The translations under genes and the position numbers were made by a program. A DNA stretch of 50,100 nucleotides from CAYRSS01 sp964426945 (GTDB lineage Bacteria > Planctomycetota > Phycisphaerae > UBA1845): the NCBI GenBank assembly GCA_964426945.1, contig CAYRSS010000027.1, forward strand, positions 1 to 50,100. The letters are read 5' to 3'. The notes under the pieces are model-generated. The model was given only the letters and a program-made list of their open reading frames with translations, had not been told where the DNA came from and did no database searches. Positions 35,621-44,295 of the stretch are shown piece by piece. Each line of letters opens with the position of its first letter. Position 1 is the stretch's first letter.

Positions 35621-37027
35621 TCAGCGCATGCGCTGCTGGCCGGAATACCCGAGGAAATTGAGGAAGACGTTCTGCGTCATGATCGGCACCGCGAGGTCCT
35701 TCGCCTCGCTCACCGTGGCCTCGTAGCGGTCGTAGGCCCGGCGCGCCGTCTCAATCCGGGCGGCTTCCTCCGGCGTGACCGCGCGGCCGATGGCCGGCGG
35801 ACGGGGAGGACTGGCGCCAATGACGACGAAGTCGGTCAGAGCAGACAGATCGCTCGACACAACGCCGCCCCACTGGGTGATGAGGGCGACGATCGTCTCC
35901 GCACCGTCGGGATCAGGGTTGCGGTCCCGGTCGAGGTCGAAGTCGCCGACGACGACGAAGGTTGGCGGCTTGTCGCGGTCGTAGATCGGATTGGCGATCA
36001 AGTCCTCGGGGAAGATCACCTCATGGGGCGCCAGGTCGACGATGCGGCACTCGGCAGAGTTGTCGAAGATCGAAACGACCTCGATGCGGCCCTTGCCGCG
36101 GCCGTCCGCCGGGATCCCGGTCTTGTAAGAGTAGACCGAGAACTGCATGCCCAGGATCAGCCGGTCGTTCACGCCCAGGCTGATGTACACCATCTTGTCC
36201 CCCGGAACGGCCTGCAGGACCGTGCCGTCGGCCACCCGGGCGGTGGACAGCGGCTGGGGCTTGGTGTCGAGCTCGCCCAGCTTTTCGGCGAGGGCAAGAA
36301 TGCGCTCCCGCTGGGCGGCATTGGTCTTTTCGACGGCGCTCTTCTCGCTGAGGGCCTTCGCGGCGGCCTCTTCCTTGGCTTCGATGCTCGAGTTGTATTC
36401 CGCCTGGGCGCGGGCGACGGCCTCGGTGTACTTGGCGGCGGCCTCAGAGCGGCCCTGCTCGGCCTCTACCGCCGTCTCCTGCGAGGCCTGGGCTTTCTGC
36501 TCGAAATCGGCCTTCTGGGCGGTGTTGGCGGCGACGTGCTCATCCACCTTGTCCTGCAGCGTCGCCACCGTCGTCGTGGCCTCGGCGAGCGCGTCGCTCT
36601 TGCCGCGCAGCTCTTCGTAGAGGCGTTCGGCGATGCCCACCAGGGACTGACCGGCGTAGGCGTTCCGCTCACTGACGATGCCGTCCGCCGCGATGCGGCG
36701 AAGCAAGGCGTCGCGACGGTCGCGGACCACTGCGGCGGCGTTGCCGCCGTCGCCGGTGGCGAGTTCAGCGGTGGCGCTGCGCTCCGCCTCCAGGATGCCG
36801 ACCATCGTGTTGGCCTGGCTGGCGCCCTTGATGAGGTCGATGCTTCGCTCCTCTTCGCCGCTGACCGCGAGGAGCTTCTGCTCGCGCATTTTGCGTTCGC
36901 TGTTGCGCAGCGCTTCCTGGTCGGTGTAGAGGACGACCAGGAAGACGGTAGACGTCAGCCAGAGGGCGACGAAGACGATCATCCAGACGGTGACGGCGCT
37001 GACGCCGCGCCCTTGCGCTTTGGCCAT
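35621..37027 (-). CDS. Membrane-anchored coiled-coil protein with C-terminal BRCT-like domain
   Basis: The 468-residue protein has a single N-terminal membrane anchor (11-34) after a basic start, so the rest is predicted outside the cytoplasm. A long alanine/glutamate-rich coiled coil runs from about 140 to 255. A beta-rich module follows (268-335: DGTVLQAVPGDKMVYISLG, RIEVVSIFDNSAECRIVD). Residues 355-405 resemble a BRCT fold, with TFVVVGDF, ALITQWGGVVSS and LTDFVVIG in the places of the conserved Gly-Gly and the final strand. BRCT domains are normally intracellular. The start ATG follows GGGAGG ten bases upstream. No function is known; it could be an envelope or scaffold protein. Confidence 0.7.
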   Translation of the reverse strand: MAKAQGRGVSAVTVWMIVFVALWLTSTVFLVVLYTDQEALRNSERKMREQKLLAVSGEEERSIDLIKGASQANTMVGILEAERSATAELATGDGGNAAAVVRDRRDALLRRIAADGIVSERNAYAGQSLVGIAERLYEELRGKSDALAEATTTVATLQDKVDEHVAANTAQKADFEQKAQASQETAVEAEQGRSEAAAKYTEAVARAQAEYNSSIEAKEEAAAKALSEKSAVEKTNAAQRERILALAEKLGELDTKPQPLSTARVADGTVLQAVPGDKMVYISLGVNDRLILGMQFSVYSYKTGIPADGRGKGRIEVVSIFDNSAECRIVDLAPHEVIFPEDLIANPIYDRDKPPTFVVVGDFDLDRDRNPDPDGAETIVALITQWGGVVSSDLSALTDFVVIGASPPRPPAIGRAVTPEEAARIETARRAYDRYEATVSEAKDLAVPIMTQNVFLNFLGYSGQQRMR

Positions 37028-37381
37028 GTGCGGTGAGCCTCCCGTTGGGCTTTCAGTCCGTTGTGGGCAGGGTGTACGGCTCCGCCGCAGCCCCGTGTCC
37101 CGGTTGCCGGATCGACGTCAAAGCGGCGCCAGACCCGTGGTGCAACGAACTCCTGTGCGTCGCGTGGGGTTAGTTCGAATCCATCCGCCGCTGGGGAGCT
37201 CCCGCGCGGTCGGCACTCCGGAGGGTCTCTCTGGCCGCGAACGGCGGCGAACCGTCGCCCGGGGCATGGCCCGGGTCGTTCGCGCCGTCAAAACGGGGCG
37301 GCCGGGCGAGGGGGCATTCTTGAGGCTGGGAGCGGGCGTGTCAAGGCGGTATCAGCCAGGCTGAACGCCCGTCGCCACCGG
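37028..37381. other. Intergenic region with a probable minus-strand promoter
   Basis: This 354-bp stretch lies upstream of the coiled-coil gene. It contains TTGACA-17-AAGAAT on the minus strand and small GC-rich inverted repeats such as GGCGGCGAACCGTCGCC. A GTTCGAATCC at 37173-37182 recalls a tRNA T-loop, but no cloverleaf forms around it. I find no coding sequence. Confidence 0.5.
37316..37344 (-). promoter_or_regulatory. Probable promoter of the coiled-coil protein gene
   Basis: The minus strand carries a consensus TTGACA (complement of 37339-37344), a 17-bp spacer and AAGAAT (complement of 37316-37321). If used, it gives a leader of about 280 nt before the start at 37027, long enough for a structured element. 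Confidence 0.5.
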
Positions 37382-37504
37382 TCAGGCCCCGCCGAGCAAA
37401 GGCGTGATCAGGCTCGTAAACAGGGCTGTCAGGATCGCCGCGATCACTGCCGCAAACTGCGTCACCACCTCGGCCGAGGTCAGGAAGCCGCCAATGTCGA
37501 GCAT
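37382..37504 (-). CDS. Small hydrophobic membrane protein, 40 residues
   Basis: An ATG at 37504 with GGAG eight bases upstream opens a 40-residue frame that ends at 37382. The peptide starts MLDIGGFLTSAEVV and continues with a single hydrophobic helix (about 14-37), ending LITPLLGGA. A longer frame from further upstream exists but its extra N terminus is Arg/Pro-rich and lacks a ribosome site. The composition, length and ribosome site support a real small membrane protein. I do not recognise a family. It lies between the zinc-ribbon/YIP1-like protein (102 bp upstream) and the coiled-coil protein on the same strand. Confidence 0.55.
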   Translation of the reverse strand: MLDIGGFLTSAEVVTQFAAVIAAILTALFTSLITPLLGGA

Positions 37505-37606
37505 CTTCGTTTCTCCATCCGGGTCGTTGAGCGGACGCGGGGCAGCTGCCCGGCCGCGGCGGCATGCTAATCGCAAGCGGGACGACGGGCCATGCCGGCG
37601 CGGCCG

Positions 37607-39100
37607 CTAGGGAGAGGGAGGAGACTGGTCCGAGGCCCTCGCCGGCGTGCTGACGGTTACGGTCGCCGGATCGGGCAGCGGCGGGAGGCCCACGCCAGCC
37701 CGGAGGACGTTCTGGGCCGCAACCTCGGCGGCGAAGGTGGCCTCCGGAAGTTCGAACAACGAGCCGCCCGCACTGACCACCACGATCTTCCGCCCGGCGG
37801 TGGCCTCACCCGGCTTGGGGGGCCTGGGCAGCATCATCGCCATCCAGAGGTCACGCGGGGCCGTGGGACGGTCGACGCCGTGATAGGTGAAGACGACCCG
37901 GCCGAGCCGGTGGGCGACCACGTCCTCCGGCATCGCCGCTGCGACCTGCTTTGCAGCGCGCTCGATGGCCTCCATGGTGCTGACCGCGAGGTCGGCCTCG
38001 GTGATCTCGGTGCCGGGCAGGAACGTGGCCGAATCCGAGGTGGTCGGCGGGGCCGACGGGGGTCGCCAGCCGTAGCGGGCGAGGGCGAGCGCGTGCGGAG
38101 GCCACGCGTTGTCGTGGTCCATCGCGTACCGCTCCAGCGCGCTGTGCAAGAGCAGGAGTTGGGCTTGCTCCATGCTGGAGCGTACCGCGGGCATGCCCCC
38201 GGCCGCCCCGAGCGCGAAGACGACGAGCGCGATGTACCCGATCACGATGGTGCCAAGCAGCGTGATGGGAAACGCGAGCACCGCCAGCGCCGCACGCCCG
38301 CCACCCGTCTGCTGTGCTTCGCGCACGGTGAGCACGCCGGCAATGACCGGCCAGACCCACCCGATCCAAGGCCCCATGCAGGGAAGGGCCGTCAGCGCAT
38401 TGGCGCCCGAGGCGTAGCACAACGCCTCGAAGGTCCGGCGGATTCCGGCATGGACCGGCCCCGTCAGGCGCAGCACGCCGTGCGCCGTAAGCCCCCAGAG
38501 GAACACAACCAGCAGCACCGCCGCCGCGGTGCCCAGCACATACCCGCCGAACCCGGCGAGGCTGCTGAGAATCTGGACGCCGAGTCCGCCGGGAGCCGTC
38601 GCCCCGGCGATGCCGGCCACCATCGGCATGAGGAAAATGAACCCCCAACCGAGGACGAGGTAGAGCGTGTTGGTCAAAACGGCGAACCACCAGGCCTGAC
38701 CGTCGCGGCGCGTGATCTGGTCGGTCAGCGTCATGAGCCGGGCCGGGCGGGCCATCGACAGGCCGATGGTGCCGAGCCAGCCGCGGAGGAACCCAAGCCG
38801 CCGTCGTTGCAACCAGGGCATAGGCTCAAGCTCGGTGTGGGCATCGTCCACGCCGGTGGCGGGACGGAGGACCATGTCGTCGACGTCGAGCTGAGAGCCG
38901 CAGGAGACGCACTGAAAGCTCCGCGGCTGGAGCTGACCCAGCGGGTTCGTGCCGTAGTACGCCTGGTTGCAGGCGGGGCAGCAGAACGCCACGCTGCCGG
39001 GGCGGAATTCGTACGCGCTGGGCGCGAAGGTCGTGCCGCACTCGGGGCACTGCCGCGAGGCGATGTTCCAAAGACAGTAGTCGCAGGATCGGCAGCGCAT
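37607..39100 (-). CDS. Zinc-ribbon YIP1-like membrane protein with pilin-like C terminus
   Basis: The 497-residue protein begins with two zinc ribbons: Cys3/6 with Cys18/21, in CDYCLWNIASRQCPECGTTF, and Cys41/44 with Cys64/67. A membrane region of about five segments (136-300) follows, resembling the YIP1 family. After it the sequence MEQAQLLLLHSALERYAMDHD (from 310) with NAWPPH resembles the N-terminal helix and first turn of type II secretion pseudopilins. The last 130 residues are soluble and proline-rich. The first ribbon closely resembles that of the protein at 2072-2947. No enzymatic motif is visible. It may sense or assemble something at the membrane, but this is a guess. Confidence 0.7.
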   Translation of the reverse strand: MRCRSCDYCLWNIASRQCPECGTTFAPSAYEFRPGSVAFCCPACNQAYYGTNPLGQLQPRSFQCVSCGSQLDVDDMVLRPATGVDDAHTELEPMPWLQRRRLGFLRGWLGTIGLSMARPARLMTLTDQITRRDGQAWWFAVLTNTLYLVLGWGFIFLMPMVAGIAGATAPGGLGVQILSSLAGFGGYVLGTAAAVLLVVFLWGLTAHGVLRLTGPVHAGIRRTFEALCYASGANALTALPCMGPWIGWVWPVIAGVLTVREAQQTGGGRAALAVLAFPITLLGTIVIGYIALVVFALGAAGGMPAVRSSMEQAQLLLLHSALERYAMDHDNAWPPHALALARYGWRPPSAPPTTSDSATFLPGTEITEADLAVSTMEAIERAAKQVAAAMPEDVVAHRLGRVVFTYHGVDRPTAPRDLWMAMMLPRPPKPGEATAGRKIVVVSAGGSLFELPEATFAAEVAAQNVLRAGVGLPPLPDPATVTVSTPARASDQSPPSP

Positions 39101-39113
39101 CGGGATCAGCGCC

Positions 39114-39725
39114 TCAGGTCCAGGCGGCCGTCTCCTGTCGGATCTTCGAGCGAAGCAGCCAGATCAGGAGGAAGACGGGGAGCGCCCAGGCGATCCCGAT
39201 CCCCAGCCCCACCGAACCGATGACCATCCATTCGACGATCTCGGGACCGAGCGGGTTGGGCGTGCCTGTGCTGCCGAGGCTGATCCCGGTCAGTTCGCGG
39301 GTCATTGGCAGCAGGATGATCTGCGACGAGGCGCCGTGGATGATCCGCAGGACTGCGTAGAGGAACGCCGACCCGATCGCCCAGCGGCGACGACGCAGGA
39401 GCCCGATCCCCGCGGCGAGCAGGAGACCCGCGAGTGAGCCATGCAGCGCCATGGTCACGAGGATGGTGCTGCTGTAGGCCTTGGTGATCCGCGCCTGTTC
39501 GGTGAGCACATTGGTCGGCCCCGGCATCGAATCCGCCATCGACTCGAACAGCTTCGGGGCGAGGATCGTCGAGCCGATGCCGAAGAGCGACGCGATCACC
39601 CCGTACGCCCCGAGGCAGATCATGATGATGCCGATGACCTTCGGCCAGTTGGACTCCCGCGCGGGCTCCTGCGCACCGAAGGCGGGCGGCTGCACCGGCG
39701 GGAAGTAGGGCTGCTGATCGGACAT
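39114..39725 (-). CDS. Four-TM membrane protein of unknown function
   Basis: The 203-residue protein has a proline/glutamine-rich cytoplasmic N terminus (about 25 residues) and four hydrophobic segments (near 30-52, 88-108, 115-135 and 165-192). The ATG at 39725 is chosen because GGAG lies seven bases upstream; a GTG six bases earlier is possible. It precedes the zinc-ribbon YIP1-like gene by 13 bp on the same strand, so the two are probably co-transcribed. I do not recognise a family. Confidence 0.65.
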   Translation of the reverse strand: MSDQQPYFPPVQPPAFGAQEPARESNWPKVIGIIMICLGAYGVIASLFGIGSTILAPKLFESMADSMPGPTNVLTEQARITKAYSSTILVTMALHGSLAGLLLAAGIGLLRRRRWAIGSAFLYAVLRIIHGASSQIILLPMTRELTGISLGSTGTPNPLGPEIVEWMVIGSVGLGIGIAWALPVFLLIWLLRSKIRQETAAWT

Positions 39726-39862
39726 GAGCACACTCCGAGCCTGCCGCGGTCGACCGCGGCGGATCCGGGCACTGTTCAGACCGGTGTCACGATTCCACCC
39801 GAGAGTAACAGGACCGCGCCGTCGGGCAAGAGGCCGTTGTACAGACCTGTCAGCGGATCAAC

Positions 39863-41557
39863 TCAACGTGCGGTGAGGAAGGCATCGGGCCCGCGGCGGG
39901 GCTCGAACAGGAGGGACGCGAGATTGTCCGGTGCGGTCCGCAGCGGTACGAGATCCAGCTCGCGCAACACGTACTCTCGCGCGGGCAGGTAGTATTCGCG
40001 GTTGTGGTAGTCAGGATCGATGACGAACAGGACGCGGTTGATGGGCGCGCCGCGCGCCTTGGAAACCGCGGCGAGCCAGCGCGTCATTGCCTCTCGGTCA
40101 GGCGGCAGCGGCACGGCCGGCAGCCACGTCTCCAGGGCGATCTCATCGTGGAAGTTGCTGAACACGACCGTCCCCGGATCGTTGTACCGGCGGATCCAAT
40201 TGAACAACTCACGCGAGTGCGGCGCGAAGGCGTGCTCCCAGCGGCCATAGTTGGTGCGCACGCGGTCGGCGGCCATCCACCGGTCGTACGGCCGGGGCCA
40301 TTCGACGCGGACGAGCCAGAACAGCGCAAGCAGCATCGCGCCGGCCGCGCCAAGGCGGAGGATCCGGACACGCAGCGCCACGATCGGACCGAGCAGGATC
40401 AGGAAGTACAGCGGCTGGATCGGACGGTAGTAGCGCTCCAGCCCGATGTAGTTGTACTTGCCCTTAAAGAGCGTCGTGCACGCGATCAGCACGAAGAACA
40501 GGGCGGCGACGGTCACGGCGCTCAGGGCGAAACCTGGCGTGCGGATGTAGTTCGCCGCGCGGCGGCGTCCCGCGCGCGTCGCGAGCACGATCAGCATCAC
40601 CGCCGCGGGGGCGACGATTGCCAAGGCGGGCGCGCTGTACCACTTGTGGTTGTAGAAGGGCAGATCGGTCCACAGGCCCCACGCCGTGACGAGCATGGAC
40701 GGCGAGAAGTCGAACCCCAGCGACGAGCCGAGATTGAGCTGCTGCTGCACAGAGGCGTTCGAAGCGTACACGGCATTGATCGCGACCAGCGCCACGGGCG
40801 GGGCGGCCGCCCCTGCGGCGTAAGCAAGCACGGCGCCAGGCCGGACGCTTCGTCGCCACGCGGCCCAGAGTATCACGACGCCGACGGCGACAGCGGCGAA
40901 CGCCGCGGCGTATCGAATCCAGAAGAGCGAGCCCGCCAAGACGCCGCAAGCGGCAAACAGCCAGGCGGATGGGCGCCGGTTTGAACTTGAATCGGGAGCT
41001 TCAGGCGTGGCGGCTTCGACGACCGCCCCCTCCTCGCGCTCGAGCAGCCGCCGGGCCGCAAGCAGCAGCCACGGCAGAAGCCCCACGACGAGTGTGTCGG
41101 TGGCCGGCGTTACCAGCGCAGCGACCGAGACGGACGCGCCCGCCGTGGCCAGCGCCACAAGGACGGACGTCGGGCCGCGCGGCAGCGCGGCGCGGACCCA
41201 CGCAAACCAACCCACCAGCGCGAGCGCACAGGCGACGATCGCCAGCCATTGACCGGCGACAACTGAAGTCGCCCCGGTCAGGGCCCGGATCGCGCAGATG
41301 AGCAGGGGCATCCCCATCGGCCACTGCGTCAGCCATGCCCAGTCCGCGGTCCACTCCCACGGCTGCAGTGCGGCGAGCGGCGGGGTCGAGGTCAGTCCGT
41401 GACCGGCGTACAGACGATCCGCCGCGGTGAACAGATAGGCGTTGTCCGCGGCGATCAGCGGAGGAATACGCTCGCGCGTGGGGAGCAAGGCAAGCACGGC
41501 GGCGACAGCCACCACCGCCGCGGGCAGTCTCAACAGGCGCAGGGATCGCGCGGACAT
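39863..41557 (-). CDS. Polytopic GT-C-type membrane protein (glycosyltransferase family 39-like)
   Basis: The 564-residue protein has ten or more hydrophobic segments and a soluble C-terminal domain of about 150 residues (from 415). The first extracytoplasmic loop carries an acidic residue in ADNAYLFTAADRLYAGHGLT, where GT-C transferases of the PMT/ArnT type keep their catalytic Asp. GT39-like proteins transfer sugars from polyprenyl-phosphate carriers on the outer face of the membrane. It is the last gene of the six-gene sugar operon, 68 bp after the formyltransferase, which supports a role in adding the sugar made by the operon. Donor and acceptor are unknown. Confidence 0.7.
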   Translation of the reverse strand: MSARSLRLLRLPAAVVAVAAVLALLPTRERIPPLIAADNAYLFTAADRLYAGHGLTSTPPLAALQPWEWTADWAWLTQWPMGMPLLICAIRALTGATSVVAGQWLAIVACALALVGWFAWVRAALPRGPTSVLVALATAGASVSVAALVTPATDTLVVGLLPWLLLAARRLLEREEGAVVEAATPEAPDSSSNRRPSAWLFAACGVLAGSLFWIRYAAAFAAVAVGVVILWAAWRRSVRPGAVLAYAAGAAAPPVALVAINAVYASNASVQQQLNLGSSLGFDFSPSMLVTAWGLWTDLPFYNHKWYSAPALAIVAPAAVMLIVLATRAGRRRAANYIRTPGFALSAVTVAALFFVLIACTTLFKGKYNYIGLERYYRPIQPLYFLILLGPIVALRVRILRLGAAGAMLLALFWLVRVEWPRPYDRWMAADRVRTNYGRWEHAFAPHSRELFNWIRRYNDPGTVVFSNFHDEIALETWLPAVPLPPDREAMTRWLAAVSKARGAPINRVLFVIDPDYHNREYYLPAREYVLRELDLVPLRTAPDNLASLLFEPRRGPDAFLTAR

Positions 41558-41625
41558 GGTGGTTTATCGGCCCTTCACGGGAGCGCGTTTAGCCCGGGAG
41601 GATCAGCTCGATGGGAGGGGCTGGC

Positions 41626-42420
41626 TCAGCCCCCTCGCGCCCGCGTCGTCAGGTAGATCCGCCGCCCGCTGATTTCGGCGTACGCCGGCTCGAACGGGGG
41701 AAAGTCGAGGGCGCGAACGTGGTTGAAGATCCGGTCTGCGGGCCACGCGAGGTCGACCCGCTTCGCGCCGTTTGTGCTGAGCGAATCCCGCCGGTAGTAC
41801 CGCGACACGACCCCGTCACGCTCGATGATCTCCTGCTGCGCCCGCGCCGGCAGGGCGTTGGAGAGGATCGAAGGCAGCATCTCGCAGAACAGTCGATAGC
41901 CCTCTGCCTCGGACAGGTCCATCAGATCGCGTGCCGTAGCCGAAGGGGGAATATCAAACCACCGCACGGCGATGACGTCGCCGTGGTCGGGCTTGTCGTC
42001 CATGCGGTGCAGCGTCACGCCGAAGCGCGTTTCTCCGTTCATGATCGCGTGCGAACAGATGTTGCACCCGCGGTAGTGAGGCAGGGGGGCGAGGTGCAGG
42101 TTCAGAAAGCCGCATCGCGGATGCCCGACGATCGAGCCGGGAAGCACCTGGTGATAGAGCACCGACAGCCCGAGATCGACAGGAATCGTCGCGAGCTGTT
42201 CCGGGGTATCGATGACCGGAAGCCCCAGCGCGCGGGCGGTCTCACGCACCTCGGGAACGCCAGGGCCCGACCACCAGCCGCGCTCCCCTTCCGCGCGGCA
42301 GCATACCGCGACAATCTCGAGCTGGTCGTGAGCGTGCATGCCGTGCAGCAGTTGAAGGCAGCGGGCGCTGAGCGGCTTGCCGCCGAAGAAGGCGATGCGA
42401 TGGATCGGGGCGGCGGCCAC
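41626..42420 (-). CDS. Formyltransferase-fold enzyme, probable sugar N-formyltransferase
   Basis: This 264-residue protein has the formyl_trans_N fold. The catalytic triad is in place: Asn107 and His109 in NLHLAPLPHYRG, and Asp145 in MDDKPDHGDVI. Family members transfer a formyl group from N10-formyltetrahydrofolate to amino groups. Its place in an operon with amino-sugar enzymes argues for a sugar substrate (as in QdtF or VioF-type enzymes) rather than methionyl-tRNA, and it lacks the full C-terminal tRNA-binding domain of Fmt. The start is GTG at 42420, 3 bp after the preceding stop, so the two are coupled. A hairpin (41617-41623 with 41627-41633) overlaps its stop codon. Confidence 0.83.
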   Translation of the reverse strand: MAAAPIHRIAFFGGKPLSARCLQLLHGMHAHDQLEIVAVCCRAEGERGWWSGPGVPEVRETARALGLPVIDTPEQLATIPVDLGLSVLYHQVLPGSIVGHPRCGFLNLHLAPLPHYRGCNICSHAIMNGETRFGVTLHRMDDKPDHGDVIAVRWFDIPPSATARDLMDLSEAEGYRLFCEMLPSILSNALPARAQQEIIERDGVVSRYYRRDSLSTNGAKRVDLAWPADRIFNHVRALDFPPFEPAYAEISGRRIYLTTRARGG

Positions 42421-42423
42421 GGC

Positions 42424-43584
42424 TCAGGACTCGCTCCGCACGGGCTCGGTGACGGGCCTGTCGGACTCGACGGCCCCCGGCCCGCGGACGACGGCGTGCT
42501 TGGGGGCTGCCTGCACCGCGCCGAGCACCTGGCCGTGCTCGACGGTGACCCTCGCGCCGCCCTCGTGCATCGAGCGGCTCATCGCCTCGAGCACGCGCAC
42601 GACGCGCAGGCCGCTGTCGCCGTCCGAGATCGGGCGGCGGCCGGTGCGGATGCACTCGGCGAAGTGAGCCAGTTCCACGGTGAGCGGCTCGACGAGCGGC
42701 ACGTGCGGAATGACGAGGTCGCCCGCCCGCACCTTGCCCCGAAACTCGGAGTAGTCCTGCGCGGCGGCCTGGAACTGGTGCTCGACCGACTTGTCATAAA
42801 TCCGGATGGGGTGGGCCGTGTCGACGTCGTCGTACACGAGCATCCGCTCGCTCCCGACCACCACAACGCGACGGACCTTGTTCGGGTCCAGCCAGGATAC
42901 GTGTCCCGAAGCCAGCACGCCCCCGGCGAAGTCCATCTGAAAGAACGCCACGTCGGCGATGCCGCGATCCACCTGCACAAACGACGCCCCGCGGGCGTTG
43001 ACCGAGACCGGCCACTGACCGAGCAGATGGGCGACGATCGAAATGTCGTGCGGCGCGAAGTTCCACAGCGCATCGACGTCGGACCGGATCCGCCCGAGGT
43101 TCAGCCGCTGCGAATAGATGCACCGGACCTCGCCGAGCTCGCCCGCCTCGATTCGCTCGCGCACGTCCGCGACGAAATTGCTGTACAGGAACGTATGTCC
43201 GACCATCAGGGTGCGGCCCGTCCGGCCGGCGAGCGCGACCAGTGACGCGGCGTCGGCCGAGGTTGTACACAGCGGCTTCTCGACGAGGACGTGCAGGCCG
43301 TGTGACAGCGCCGCTGCGGCGTGATCGGCGTGAAGGACTGGCGGCGTGGCGATGATCACCGCGTCGAGTTTCGCTTCCGCAACCATTCGGTTGAAGTCGG
43401 AGAAGGCCAGCGCGGAGGTGTATCGCTCCACGGCGTTGACCAGGGCACGCGGGTTGCGGTCGCATAGCGCCGCCAGTTCGAAATCGGCCGACGCGCCGGC
43501 CACGCGCAGCAGATTCCGTCCCCAGTCGCCAACCCCGGCCAGGCCGAGGCGGATCCGCTTGCCGGTTGTCTGTGCGGTGGTCAT
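42424..43584 (-). CDS. Gfo/Idh/MocA-family sugar dehydrogenase (WlbA/WbpB-like), second copy
   Basis: The 386-residue protein has the NAD-binding GLAGVGDWGRN motif and the family EKP motif (Glu102-Lys103-Pro104) that contributes the catalytic lysine. The C-terminal domain contains NLGRIRSDVDALWNFAPHD, like WlbA/WbpB enzymes, which oxidise C3 of UDP-GlcNAcA before amination. It is clearly paralogous to the dehydrogenase at 45396-46559, with most of the middle domain aligning residue by residue. The C terminus has a 30-residue tail not shared by the other copy. It lies 30 bp after the acetyltransferase and 3 bp before the formyltransferase. Confidence 0.87.
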   Translation of the reverse strand: MTTAQTTGKRIRLGLAGVGDWGRNLLRVAGASADFELAALCDRNPRALVNAVERYTSALAFSDFNRMVAEAKLDAVIIATPPVLHADHAAAALSHGLHVLVEKPLCTTSADAASLVALAGRTGRTLMVGHTFLYSNFVADVRERIEAGELGEVRCIYSQRLNLGRIRSDVDALWNFAPHDISIVAHLLGQWPVSVNARGASFVQVDRGIADVAFFQMDFAGGVLASGHVSWLDPNKVRRVVVVGSERMLVYDDVDTAHPIRIYDKSVEHQFQAAAQDYSEFRGKVRAGDLVIPHVPLVEPLTVELAHFAECIRTGRRPISDGDSGLRVVRVLEAMSRSMHEGGARVTVEHGQVLGAVQAAPKHAVVRGPGAVESDRPVTEPVRSES

Positions 43585-43614
43585 GCTCGATGGCTCACAG
43601 TGGTTGGCGGCGAT

Positions 43615-44265
43615 TCAACGTCCGCCGGAGGTCGGCCGCGCAGTCGAAGCGCCGCCCGTGCCCGACGCCTTGTCGCCGCGCTGCTCCAGCACGACGCCGC
43701 GGTTGCTGTGCAGGCGGTATTCATCGCCCGTATGCGGGCATCGGGCCACGCCGGACGAGTCGAAGTCCAGTCGCTCGCCAAATCGGCTCATCCAGCCGAC
43801 CTGTCGCGCCGGCACGCCGACCATCAGCGCGAAGTCGGGCACGTCGCTCGTCACGACCGCGCCGGCGCCGATGAAGCAATACTCGCCGAGTGTCACGCCG
43901 CACCGGATCGTCGAGTTGGCGCCGATCGACGCGCCGCGGCGCACACGCGTGAACTGATACTCCCCGCGCCGGGGGAACTCGCAGCGCGGGTTGATGATGT
44001 TCGTAAAGACGGCGCTCGGTCCGCAGAAGACGTGGTCTTCGAGCACGACGCCGTCGAAGACGGTTACGTTGTCCTGCAGGCGGCAGCCGTTTCCGATGAC
44101 CGCTTTCGCTGCGACGCCGACGTTCTGCCCCAGCACGCAGTCACGGCCGATCGTTGCGCCGGCGAGCACGTGGCTGAAGCACCAGATCTTCGTGCCCTCG
44201 CCGATCGTGCAGGGCTCATCGATGACGGCCGTCTCGTGGGCGAAATAGCCGCGCGGGGTACTCAT
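43615..44265 (-). CDS. wlbB: Left-handed beta-helix N-acetyltransferase (WbpD/WlbB-like)
   Basis: The 216-residue protein is built of hexapeptide repeats (IGEGTKIW, IGRDCVLGQNVGV, IGNGCRLQDNVTV, IGANSTIRCGVTLG) forming a left-handed beta helix. The family signatures HVFCGPSAVFTNIINPR and VVTSDVPDFALMVGVPARQVGWM match WbpD/WlbB. Those enzymes acetylate the 3-amino group of UDP-2-acetamido-3-amino-2,3-dideoxy-glucuronate. A C-terminal extension after 170 (SSGVARCPHTGDEYRL) is also seen in WbpD-like proteins. AAGGAGG seven bases before the ATG fixes the start. It follows the aminotransferase in the operon by 30 bp, as in Wlb/Wbp clusters. Confidence 0.92.
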   Translation of the reverse strand: MSTPRGYFAHETAVIDEPCTIGEGTKIWCFSHVLAGATIGRDCVLGQNVGVAAKAVIGNGCRLQDNVTVFDGVVLEDHVFCGPSAVFTNIINPRCEFPRRGEYQFTRVRRGASIGANSTIRCGVTLGEYCFIGAGAVVTSDVPDFALMVGVPARQVGWMSRFGERLDFDSSGVARCPHTGDEYRLHSNRGVVLEQRGDKASGTGGASTARPTSGGR

Positions 44266-44295
44266 GTCGTCGCCTCCTTGCGTCCCGCGGCCCGG

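Noticed and set aside
37165..37195. tRNA-like T-loop GTTCGAATCC
   Set aside because: The flanking bases do not pair as a T stem, and no acceptor or anticodon arm could be found around it.
41617..41633. Hairpin at the end of the formyltransferase gene as an operon terminator
   Set aside because: The stem is only 7 bp, overlaps the stop codon and lacks a T-tract, so I kept the GT-C gene in the operon.
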